DNA of 64,000 nucleotides. It comes from Rugalucina vietnamica (Eukaryota > Mollusca > Bivalvia > Lucinida > Lucinidae). The first letter of the stretch is position 1, and every line of letters starts with the position of its first letter. Location: contig OZ024870.1 of assembly GCA_964017185.1 (NCBI GenBank), forward strand, positions 23,273,621-23,337,620, written 5' to 3'. The notes under the pieces were generated by a model. It worked only from the letters and a program-made list of their open reading frames with translations, was not told the origin of the DNA and searched no databases. This document shows positions 40,001-52,826 of this stretch, piece after piece. Both the position numbers and the translations under genes were made by a program.

Positions 40001-43000
40001 GGCCACACGAGATGGGGTTTTCTTCTTCTTTGGCTTTGGATGGTCAGCTGGTCGAACATCGGAAGAAGCTATTTTCTTGTCCTTATGTTGACACGCTAAC
40101 ACTCCAGAAGCTCGTTTCTTCAATGGCGGCTGATTCCCTTGACCCTGTCCTTTGTCTGTTTTGGCGGGAAAGTTAATTATCAAAGTAAAGCTGGCTGCAT
40201 TCCTGACCAGCTTCCATTTGTGCCGTGTTTCGCCGCTCTCGATGACGTTGAGAATCTTTTGGAGGTGTTCTGGAATAAAACTGGCAGAAGAATTTTCCTC
40301 TGAGTCCATATTTTATTAAATCCAAAATCCCCCCTAAAAAAGTGCGTCCGCCATCTTCAACGATCACAACCATTTTGTCACGCGGACTTTGTAATTTCTA
40401 ATAAGTTTACTACTACACATTTCAAAATATCAAACTCTTATATAAAATTTCCGAAACTTTGATGTATCTGCTTTTCATAAATATTATACATACTAATAGC
40501 ACGCAGCTTATATCTAAGTAATCGGTTCCGATTTATGACGACTGTGTGAAAATTGATCGCCATGACGCCATTTTAAGGTCAAAAATAGAAACAAAATAAA
40601 GGTAAAAAAATCCACTAAAATTACCTGTAATGTGATAATTAGGGGAGAGATAAATATGTCAGATGAAAGATAATTAAAAGGCCTTTAATCTGGTAAATGG
40701 ATTTAATTGTTAAAAGGTTCTACCTACTGGCTCAGAGAAGATAATTCCATTCAGTTAATTCTAATTTTGAAACTACCGCTCGTTTGCCGGATCACGCGGG
40801 GCAACGGATCGTTTCGGTCCAAAATCATGTCACAGTAGATAAAGGGCAAAATAATCAGAGTGTGTCGTCCTCTCGATAGAGTGTCCTTGACAATAGTAAC
40901 GTAAGAATACAAACTTTAAGTCCGGCTATTGATACTTTCCAACTTGACTTCCCAACCCAGGCACCAGGTGACAAGACTAGACATATGAGCCTTCGCATGA
41001 GAAAAACTATAATTTGAGTTCAAACCGACCTGTACAGTCACTGAAGCAGGCTAGAAGCTCGAAATGTCGGATGTAAGAAGAAGATGTATTTTACTATATG
41101 TGTAAACAACAAAAACAAAGATGATGATCAGCTTTGCAGTTACCGCACAGCATATGCATGTTGTTTGTTTTCTTATGCGGCGGCCCAATTATCATGAAAT
41201 AAAATTATACGCATGGCGAGCAAGACGACTAGCTCTTTCCCAACAAGATGGCCACCCTCTTAGCATCAACTAAGAGAGAGCGAGCATTACAGCATAGTAA
41301 ACAGATTAAGAAAACAGCACAAAAATAAGTCACAGCAGTGTCACCTTTGAACGTTCGGGAAAGATATTACTGGAGGGCTTAAATAGACAATACAGAGGCC
41401 CCAATTCTCTCGATGAAAAAGAATGTTCAATTCTAATAGAAGCTATCTGTCTCTTAAATGAGAACAAAGTGTTTCTTCTTTTTCTACAGGATTGGTGCCC
41501 AGTGTTTTGTTGACAGTTTACTGGCTCTGTGGAAGAACGACTTTGACAAAATAAACAGCACGACAGACGAGGACATTGTACATGAAATCAACACTGTGAC
41601 ACAAAAGTAGGTCATGATATTCACGTTTCATTGACTTTGTACATGTGTACATGTATTTACTTAGAATCCACTGTTGTTGCCTTTTCTGTATCTGTACAGG
41701 TAACAACTGAAAATGTCAAACCTTGCATGGATCTGCAGTAATAGCAAATAAAGATAAAACCGAGATCCTTTAAGAGCAGTGAGCATATTAATGAGAAAAG
41801 GGATGGACAATACCATGGTTTCGGCTACTTAAGCTACTTCAGTGACCCTTTAGATTTTGGCGAAATGGAGCCAAAGGGAAATACTGTCAGGCCGATTCGA
41901 TTTAGCCCTGACCCACACCCAAAGGGCTCGTTGTGATAAGAGTTGTAAGTAAGTAAGGTAGGTGGACCTCCTTGAATATGTCATGTATATTTGCATTTGC
42001 ATTTTATTGTAATGTTTTCCCATGTTACTTGTATTGTACAGTCTGGGATTTAGTATTTGATTTCAGTTCCACAAATTGCTTCATTTCAGACAAACATATT
42101 TCTTCCTTTGCTTCATTCCATTTCCAAATATTGCTTCATTTCAATCCCACATATTGTTTCAATTCAGTCCCACATATTTCTCATACCAATCCCACATATT
42201 CTTCATTCCAGTCCCGCACATTGCTTCATTTCAATCCCACATATTGCTTTATTTCAGTCCAACATATTTCTCATCTCAATCCCACATATTCTTCATTCCA
42301 GTCCCACATATTGCTTCATTTCAATCCCACATATTGCTTTATTTCAGTCCAACATATTTCTAATCTCAATTCAGTCCCACATGTTCTTCATTCCAGCCCC
42401 ACATATTGTTTCATTTCAATCCTACATATTGCATCATTTCAGTCCAACATATTTCTCATCTCATTTCAGTCCCACATATTCTTCATTTCAGTCCCACATA
42501 TTGCTTCTTTTCAGTTCCACGTTCTTAATTTCAGTTCCAAATATAGCTTCATTTCAGTCCAACAAATTTCTTCATTTCAGTCCCACATATTTCTTTGATT
42601 TTAACGCGACGAGAATGCTAGGATTGATTGAGCGAAATGAGACCAATCACATTATAAAGGCGGGGATCATGCACGCTGATTGGTTCATGCAATCAAGTAC
42701 TGAGGTATAAATTTATGATTAAAATTTAATACAGAGCGGTGGCCTAGTGGTAGATTATCGGCTCCTAACCGAGGGGTCTTTGGTTCGATCTCCAAACGGG
42801 GCGCCGTGTTGTATCCTTGAGCAAGACACATTTACTCCCCAAAGTACTGGTTAATTCCTAGGAAGCGTTGACTCTGTCCCGACATGACTGAAAATTGTTG
42901 AATTTAAATACAAACAAACACACAAACAAACAAACAAACAAACAAACAAACACACAAATAATTTAGCGCTGGTTCTCTCAGTGAAATCTTGATAGGGAAA

Positions 43001-46000
43001 CGACATTTGTGAATACAACGCTAGCCAAAAATATTATACCGGTATACCGGTAACAAATTGCAAAACATTGTTTTGAATTTGCGATATTTTTACGTAAACC
43101 TATTTAGAAATACTTCATTGTTTCTTTCACCGGTTCTAACCCCACGACTCTCACGTTAATTGGTAGCCTCACTGTCGATATAAATTGACTGGTGTGTTCG
43201 ATTTTGCTGTTTAGTTATTTCATATGTTATGTTTTAAGAACTGGACTGAACATTGCTTGCTTTTTGTTTTGATGTATTTCAGTTAAAGCCTCATATAAAG
43301 GAATTGGAATATAAGGCCATCGATTTGGCCCTAGCTGGACATCCAGACTTTGAAATGATCAATGTCTTTACATTAGACTCGTAAGTTCCTTATATATGTC
43401 CTTATATATGTATAAGTAAAAAGGTACAAGTAGGCAAAGATCAGGAAAAAAGATTCCCACTCCAAAAACCGAGGTGGGAAAAAACCAAACCAACAATCAG
43501 GTACTTATACCATGAAACATATCGTAAGCCGAATGAGCAGCTATTTTCCCAATAGGTGGCCACTCAGTTACCTTAACTTAACTAAAAATATGAAAACATA
43601 CATAAGGCGCCAACAGCACAAAACATTTTTCAAACACCAAGACATATAACGAAAAGAACCACCACAGAAGTATCGACTTGGAACGATCAGTAACACAAAG
43701 TTACTGGCGGGCTTAAACCGGTTTTACATGGCCATAACCTCACCCTCAGCTTCTGCAGTGTAATTTTGAATTTTGATTTACGCTAAAGCTACACCTTTTC
43801 TTGAGGAATAAATCAATCGTAATCTACAGTTTTAAGACATGTATTTGCTTAAATAATTCGAAGGCGATTTTATTTAATTGTGAAAAGTGTGTGATCTTAT
43901 GTGAAAAATTTGAGCCCAGGCCTAGTGCTGCTAGAGAAATGCTAAAAGCGAATGGGTATCTTTTAGTGTGGCGCTAACAATAACCCCGCATTAATTCCTA
44001 AATTTGCATCATGATTAAAACGTGTTCTCGTGAATATTTACACGGGGATGATTTATATTGCCAGCAATTATCGATCACCGGATATAGCGATTTTTAAAAA
44101 AGTTATTTCATCGGTTTTAGATACGAAGAGGAATTTTTCTCTGGAGTTTATGGAGATATCATCCTGATAGTCTACGGATTCCCATTTGTGTTGCTGTACA
44201 TCATCCTCGCATTAGGGAGGACAAATCTGGTAGAGCATGGGGTATGTAGGTAACACACTTTCTTGATCAAAAATTCTGTTGACCATCTGGTACAATTGAA
44301 CGTTTCTACTAGCTTAGAAATATTCTTATGTAACAACAAGTCCCGATTTTCTACCCAAAAACAAATGTTAGAATTTTCGTTTCGGAGCCTGGTAATTTAT
44401 AGGGCTGTCACACATTCGCGTATCGACTCACGTATCTACGGCGTATCGAGATACGAAAGGTACGTCACACGTACGTCGTAGATGCGTGAGCATACGTAGC
44501 TCATACTCTTCAATACGTAGCTCATACTCCTCATACGCCGAGGTGCTACGTTTTTTTATGTGTAGTTAGTGAGCTAGGCCCTGATTTTTTGCCATTTGTT
44601 ACCAGTCGAGGGGACTAAATCTCTTGGCACTTTTTGATAAGTTCAATATCTATAGATAATATTTCAGCATGATAGCAATCTCAGATCGGTAGCTTAACAC
44701 CTGAAAAAGATCAGTCTTATCGGTACCTTGGAAACAAGAAGTTTTTGGGCTGGATAATATAAACATGCCCTAAGTAAAATATATTTGGATTTTAAGCAGC
44801 ACAAAGCATCCCTAGCATTTATAAGAGGTAAATTTTCATTCTAAAAATGATTGGCATGCATTTAGAGCATGATAATTCGTGAAAACTATAACAATGCATG
44901 CTCAAGGGTAGGATTACCCCACCCACAACCATTATTATACCAATTTCATATTTATGTAAAACTTTCATGTTTAGACGTTAAAATAAATATTTCTCTCTAT
45001 TATCATAATATTTGAATACCATTTAGCATTTCATATATTATTGTCAAAAATAAAAACAATATATAATTAAATTTGAATATTCATGCATATTGTAAAAACA
45101 TTAGAAATATTGGAGAACAAGTCATGAATCCTTGAGCTACGATGCAGACTTACCAACACATTTTTAGGTTCCAGGCATTTCATTTGATCTCCGAAATGTC
45201 TAAAATGGTTTCCATAATAATAACAACCTCATTTGCACTAAGTAGCATGTATGGTTTCCATAGCAACCGTTAATGCGCATTGAGATATTCAGGTCTACAA
45301 ACAGACGATATTCCTGCTGAAGCTTATCGTATACCACCAAACTTAATGACGTAGCCCTATTTTCAAACAGTAAGATATTCAAATAACCTAATTTGCATAT
45401 TCAAATAATCTAATTTGTATATTCGTGAATATTAATAAAAATGATACAACTACTGAGGTAAATACCGTCATTGCAGCATTTTAATACCAGTGATACAATT
45501 TGATAAATTTCACCAGAGTATAAACTTTTAATGACACATATCTCATAATTTCTCATTTTAGCCCATCCCAGTGGGGCCATGAGAAATAAATGGGCTGCTT
45601 GTGCCTCCATGCAAAGCTTATAAACTACTGACTGACCATCTAATTACAAGCTTACAGCTCAAAAGGTCCGAACCTGCCTAGGAAAAGTGGTTCAAGTCAA
45701 ATGTGCTTCATCTTCGATCTGACCACCTTGACAGATTTTACATAGTCTTTGTTCGGGGTTTTCTCCAATATAACGGCCGGTCTCAACTCGCAAAGGTAGT
45801 ATTCCAATTCGAAATTGAGCAAGGATAGAGCGTTCCCGCCTATTTAGGTTCATCAAAACGTATTTTTCAATATTGTACGAAGTTTTAAAGGTTCTGTACG
45901 TTCTCAGTTTGGATACTGTTTGTATTTTATGTGACCAATCACGCATGTACATGTCATACAGTAGCTGTTTCCCATTGTTAATATCACAAACTTCTAAGTG

Positions 46001-49000
46001 TTCAAAGCGTTGTGTTAAACCAATTTTATTCATCATACATTTGACGTCAGCACTCCAATTATGTCGGCATATATTGTAGTCCCATAGAAATATCTTTTTA
46101 CATAATCGAGAGTTGTCCATCTGAATTAACCTATTCCAGTAACGTAGGATACTGCACCATCGTCGTTCTTTTGCTGGGAGCCAACCGATATCACCATTTA
46201 TAGCTAGTTTTGGAGCAAAAGATTTTGAAAATTTGAAAATTTTACCTTAAAAAAGGTAATTTCGGGATTGGGGGGGGGGGGGGTTGGACCCCCCCTCGTC
46301 TGTGACCATAAAATACCATTTTCGTTGGACCCCCTCTCATGAAAATTTCTGGATCCGCGCATGAGCTTCTATAAACAAACAAACAGACAAACATACTTGA
46401 CTTCTAACTAGTATATTAATCAAAACCTTATAAATTGGAGGAAAATCACGAAAATAAGTAAAGGGGTATACTTATAAAATCTCTTGTATTCCGATTGCTT
46501 ATAACCCTAGAGAGCTGACAATAGTGTCAAGTGATTGCTTAGACACTGTTCTTATGACATATTGTCAGGTAAAACTGATATATCATTTGTAGCTTAGAAT
46601 ATTATTTATAAATCACCTTTATATAGGATATATTGGAGAAAAATCACTTAAACTAAGGGGGTATGTTTTATGAATATTCATGAATATGCAAATAAGATGA
46701 TTTGCAAATGATATAATGAATGTGAAGTATTTGCTTTAACTCTAGTTTGAGATCGATTCGATCCAGTGGCAGTCAAGATATACTGGTAAACAACTTTGTC
46801 GGTACATGTATGCCCAATTTTATGAATTCAAAAATACATAATTGCAATACCTTGACCTTTGACGTTTTCTAAACATACTATCAAGTTAGAACATGTAGCA
46901 AGGCTTTGTATCATTTATTATCCACTTGTATGTGTTTCCAATCATATCTCAATACAGTGTGACAAAGAAAAGAAGACAGTTTATTTATATATATCATTTT
47001 ACCGCACATTTGCACTTACTTGACCTTTGACCTTGCAGTGACCTCCAAGGTGCCTGGGAGTAATTGCTCTCTTAAATGCTGAGAGATTCAATGTTGACTA
47101 TTGTCATAGTAAGTTTATGTAAAAGAAACTTGCTAGCTTTTTATTTTGCATGAAAATAATAACATTTCTTTGTCAAAAGTAAAATATAATACATTTTTTC
47201 CGAAATTAGGTAACTAACGAAAAGTGCGTTTTTGGGGCCATAAGCTACCGATCTGTGATTGCTATCATAATGAATTTTTATCTACACATGCTAGACTAAT
47301 AGAAAATAAGTATTAGATTTAGTCCCCTTGACTGGTAACAAAAAATTGTCTGGCTCATGGACTAGTGTGCACTTAAAAATTCGTAGCACGTACGTAGCAT
47401 GTCCGATACGCCGTACATACGTCACACATACGTGGTACATACGAAAGCAACGTGGCAGGTACGTCGTAGATACGTAGCTCATACGCCTGATACGCCACAC
47501 GTACGTAGTGGTTAAAATGCCACGTAACCGTGTCGTATGTACAGCGTACCTTTCGTATCTGCTACGTATGTGTGGCGTATCCTCGAATGTCTTTTCGTAT
47601 CTACGGCGTATCAGCGACGTACGCATGGCGTATCTCGCGTATCAATGGCGTATGTGCTACGTATGTGCTACGTTCGTTTCGCTACTGCGGAGTATGTGTG
47701 ACGTATTAGGAGTATTAGGAATATTTTGTGGCGTTCCAAGAGAATCTTAATGCTTCTATATGTATGTTTTCGTTTTTCCGAAGTCATGGATCAAATGTTT
47801 CTCACGGTTCGGGGTGTCGTGCAGGGTTCTTTCATGGCTACGCTTGGTGTAGCATCCGTCTTTGTTCATGTGGTCTTACGACCAGGATGCAGTGCTTGAA
47901 GATGTCCCCCCCCCCACCACCACCACCTCGTTTTTTTCGGTGTTAATCTAGATTATCTAGATTTCTCCGGTGGCATCTTCGACCTCTTTTATGAGCCTGT
48001 GCGTGAGAAAACCAGCAATTTGGGTTCCGACCAGGTCTGACACAAACCGGCCTGTACAGTCTCAGAAGATGGTAAGAGGCTGGAAATTTTGGATTTAGAA
48101 AGTAGGGGAATTGTAATATCCATGTAGGAAAAACAAAGGCACTGATCAGCTCCGCAGTTAATGCGAAGCTGATCGGCGCCTTTGTTTTTGCCTATGCAGA
48201 TTGTTGTTTTTTTTCCATGCGGCGGCTCATATTTGATAACTATAATATGCGAATAGCATGAGCAAAGTGAACACAACCGTTTGTTCTCATAGGTATTAAA
48301 AAGCAATTGGTACAGAACAGATACGCCGCAGATAAGAATGGAACGCAGTACATACGCCGTAGATACGTCACGCGTACACTTGATACGCCATACATACGTC
48401 ACACGTACGTAGCACATACGCATTGATACGCCGTACATACGAAAGTGAAATTCCATACGAATACAGATACGTCACGGGAACGTAGCAGGAACGTCACACG
48501 TACGTGGTACATACGTCTCTCGAGCAAAATACGGATCAGACCTCGGCGTATCGACATTTTCATAGATACGTGAGCGATACGCCGCTGATACGTGAATGTG
48601 TGACAGAGCTATTATTAAACAGCAGTCACACATTAGCGTATAACCCAAACGCGCGCCGGGCGTATGAAAAATGTCAACACGCTGAAGATTTTGGACGTAT
48701 AAAAAAAATAATTTGTACCTCGCTTTAGCAGTCACACATTAGCGCGCGACTGAGGCGCGTGCCGGACGTATAGAAAATCTCAAAGTTTTAGAGTACGTTT
48801 GTCTTACGTCCCAGAGACGCTAAGCACACGCTATGGGCACGCAGCGAACGTTCAACGCGCGCCGCACACACGCTTGGGGCACGCTACTGAAGCAATATCT
48901 CATAAAATCGGAACGCGCGTGGAGCGTACACTGGCGTGTCTCAAACGTGCGCCAAACGCGTTCGAAGCGTATTCAACGTGCCTGTAGCGCGCGTGGAACT

Positions 49001-52000
49001 TATTCGAAATGTATAAGTCACACGCCCGGGACACGCCGAGCTTCTAGAAAATTTTAAAGCATGTTTAAATTTTTTTTGATCCCAAACGCGCACGAAACGC
49101 GCGATGATTTTTAGCGACATACAGCGACGCGCGCCGGACGTACACCAAGCGTACACAACGTACTCGTAACGCGTTTCGAACGTGTCTTCGACGTGTGTCT
49201 GGCGTATGTGGAATTTTGCAATTTTTCAACACGCCCGGCGCGCGTTTCACTATACGCTAATGTGTGACTCGAACTATGACTATGCAAACGCACATTATGT
49301 GACAAAGAAAGTATAAAAGGTGAGAGATGAAGGTTAGAGATTGTACAATTGAATTTAAAAGCTCTACTTATTAAAGCTCTATTAAAACTACATACCGCGG
49401 TATGGCCATCCCCTTTCTCATTAATATGTTCACTGCTTTTAAAGGATATCAGATTTACTTTTATGTGCTATTACTGCAGCTGGTGTTGTGTCTTGTGGTG
49501 GCCCTAAAAAGTCTCCCCGTACATCATCCATAGTGCATATTTATATTTTCCTTTTGGTCCTTTGAGATCAGCGAAGATATTCTGAGAAATCAGAAAAAAA
49601 GTTATTGTTGGTTTAGATTAATTTTCTAACCAATGTTTAATATATTTGGCCCAATTTGATTATACTAGTATAATTTATAGTCTTTGTATCGACTACCCTA
49701 TTGAAAGATGCAAAATTAATTTTTCTCTTTAGCTCCATGTTGCCAAATCTATAGGGTCACTGACGAGACTTTAATAGTCGAAACCGCGGTATGGCCCATC
49801 CCCTTTCTCATTAATATGTTCACTGCTCTTAAAGGATCTCAGTTTTACTTTTCTTAGACACCAAGCGGGAAAGAAAGAACAGCCGACAAAACACACAAAC
49901 TGTTACAAAACGCACGAAGAGCAAGATAAATAGATATTTCCCAACAAGGTATCCATCAATCTAGCCTCAAGCAAATACAAAAGTGATGAGTACAGAAGAG
50001 ACGTACATTTAGACAGGATACACAGAAAACGTGAAGATAAATTACAGCAGTTAAATTTCTTATTCAGGTCTACATGACACTAGCAGCCATTTTGGGTGTG
50101 TTGTTATCGGCAGGGGCATGTTATGGTATTGGATTGGCGGCCGGGCTTCTGTTTGGAGCACCCCATCAGGCGCTTATATTTCTTCTTCTGGGTAAGAAAC
50201 AGTTAAAATGAACTGTGCCTGGAGCAATGTCTAATTGCATTCCGTCAGACTAGGCAACCCTTGTAATTTTGTTCGCCGAGAGAAAAGTTTAGAATTTATG
50301 GCCAAAATGATAATTGTTCTAAAGTTACATCCAAATGTAATTTTCATGATTGGTTGGCCGCCATCGTGTAAAGATACATACCTGTATATGCTGTAGGTAT
50401 TTCAAAAGAACTGTTTTTACCTATTTGTATATGCACCGCCTGTGTTAATTCGGAGAACCAAACTCTGCGCTAAAGGCTTTCGCATCGTGAACATTTTCCA
50501 TTTCTATCTTATTGCATTTTGGCAGCTGTCGGTGTGGACAATGCTTTCGTCATTATGACGACATGGAATAGGGTTCAGACAGTCAACGCAGACATATCAA
50601 TCGAGGAGAGGATTGCTTTGACAATGCAGCACGCGGGCGTGTCCATATCCGTGACGTCATTCTCAGATCTCGTGGCATTCGCTTGTGGCATCTCAACGGT
50701 ACGAATAGTTAATTGGCTTCTGTCAGTATACTACAGATACAGTGTACTATAGATGATGCTGAGTACTGTGGCTATCGCGGCGTAGATATGTCCTAAGTAT
50801 TTCGATGCAAGTGGGTCATTTTGCATCCTATAGCTAACGAATATGACTAAAACATACATTGTATGTTGCCGGCCATTTTCTCGGCTTAGTTCATTGTGGT
50901 TTTTATTTGCCCACTTCTTCTCTATACAGCACGTTAATGGTGTTTGTAGATCTGAATACTTCTGTACAAACTGTAACATATTGTACTGCTTTATGAATTA
51001 ATGTAAGTACTACAGCTGTATACTTAAATGTATGGGTATGGACAGCATTGAGTCATTCATTTAAACATTTTTCCACAGCAAATGCCGGTGTTACAATCTT
51101 TCTGCGTTTACTGCTCTATCGGGATTTTCTTCACCTTCCTGATGCAGTCAACCCTCTTCCCAGCATGCCTAGCGCTCAACCAGCGCAGGATCGAGGCTAA
51201 TCGAGATGCGTGCTTTCCCTTTATACGTCACGAGGAGGGGTACAAGAAAGGGGAATGTTACAACTTTAGTCAGAGAAATTTAGTTCAGACTTTTCTCAAA
51301 GATTATTTTGCTCCGGGTCTCTTGTCTTGGCCGGGGAAGGTAGGCTGCTTTGGAAGCTATATCCAGTTCACCAAAGTGCATTTAACATAGGTGGTCTCTT
51401 AAACAATATTTTTATGTTCTAAGTTTAACTTTGGTTTTGAAACGAGGAACTTAATAGATTTGAAGAAGGTACATACTTCACAGAAGAACCTTTGTCGTTG
51501 AGTTTCCGAAATTTGAGCCCCCTTTAATGTAATCAAATCATGGACCTCTGTCACATGGCAATCATTAAATCATTTTTATCTTTTTATAAGAGTGAGCATC
51601 TGCTTTTCCGTCGGAATGTTTTCACAGCAAAGAATCATCAGGTCGTATTTCAGCATATGGAAAAATGTAATAGTTTTGATCATTAAATTTGCTTACTGGG
51701 AACTTTTGTTTACATTTAAGGAAATGTACTATTTCATTTACAGATAATTGTTTTGTGTATCACCTTCGGGGTGGCCGGTGTGATGTGTTGGGGTATCAGC
51801 AATATTAGAAAAGGCTTTGAAGTTGAGAGAAGCTTGCCAACCGACTCGTATGTTCGGAAATTCCTGGAGTCTCAAAGACTATATTTTTCTGCTGAAGGGC
51901 CGGGAATACAGTGTTTTTGTGGTAAATGTTTACTTAGCTCGTGTACACGTGCTTACCCTATTTATTTCACTTAAATACATAAAAAATTGCAAGGAATTTG

Positions 52001-52771
52001 TAAATGGTGTATTTTAACAGTAAATGCCAGTGTGCATGGGCTTACGTGGTACATGTACTGCAGCAAAAATAATCACCAACCAGTAGAAGAGTAGGATTAC
52101 TGTACCACATTTGTTTTGTCTGAGATCAAACCCGAGTCGGAACGCCACCTGAATATACATTTAGTAAATAAATGGAATTGAATACGAATATTTCGTATTA
52201 CAGCGTCTCTTTGATAAATAATTAATGGAGAGTAATCAACCCCGCCTATACCATTTGAGGATTAACACAAATTTCCCCTATATTTACAGGACCAATGGAC
52301 TACCAAAAGAACATTGGTCTGCTGAACGATATGGCAAACAGATATGTGAACAGTTCAGTAGTGATGTACGGACTCGTAGCCAACTGGATACCTGTGTATA
52401 AGTACTTCATCGACTTCAAGAATGTGTTTGGTGGAAATATTACTTTAAATGAGGGTAAGCCACTTGTATATAAAATTGACATTACAAGGGCTGTGGCTGA
52501 ACGAATCATGGGTTATTCATTATAAATAGACTATCACTTACGTAGTATGTGTCAGACATGGGGCGATTACTGGGGTATCAGTAATGATTAAATTACAATT
52601 ACTGGGCCCTCTGTATGATTATGATTATGATTAGCCATTTTTTCAAGAGTAATTGACTAAATTATGATTAATTTGAAAAAGTAATCAGATTATTTTTATG
52701 ATTAATGATTACAATTATTGTTGTTGTTGGGTTTCTGTTGTTGAACGAGATCCAGACACTTCATCTGGTAC

Positions 52772-52826
<55 letters not shown>

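Larger units (their letters stand above)
44405..48606. mobile_element. 4.2-kb TACGT-rich inverted-repeat element J1
   Basis: Outer ends CTGTCACACATTCGCGTATC and the complement of GATACGTGAATGTGTGACAG. Arms rich in TACGT, CGTATC and GATACGCC occupy about 44405-44560, 47370-47720 and 48300-48606. Inner arms also pair: GATAGCAATCTCAGATCGGT at 44670 with its complement near 47250, and TTACCAGTCGAGGGGACTAA near 44601 with its complement near 47320. Inside are a LINE fragment, MITE H and C copies and a family E copy. No transposase seen. It nearly fills gene B intron 7. The boundaries are my best reading; it may be two overlapping copies. Confidence 0.6.

Noticed and set aside
42061-42580. Regular repeats resembling a CRISPR array
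   Set aside because: Units are contiguous and diverged, with no unique spacers, in an animal gene intron. It is a minisatellite.
42057-42710. Frames of about 210 codons rich in HIALFQSN-like repeats
   Set aside because: They are produced by the minisatellite unit. Only the last 41 codons belong to a real exon (gene B exon 5).
45692-46120. 142-codon frame as a host gene
   Set aside because: The RYWNRL and C-x2-C...H words are LINE C-terminal motifs, and the frame is truncated by a MITE remnant.
47291-49305. Arg/Tyr-rich frames on both strands
   Set aside because: They come from TACGT- and GCG-rich low-complexity arms of elements J1 and J2. No conserved domain.
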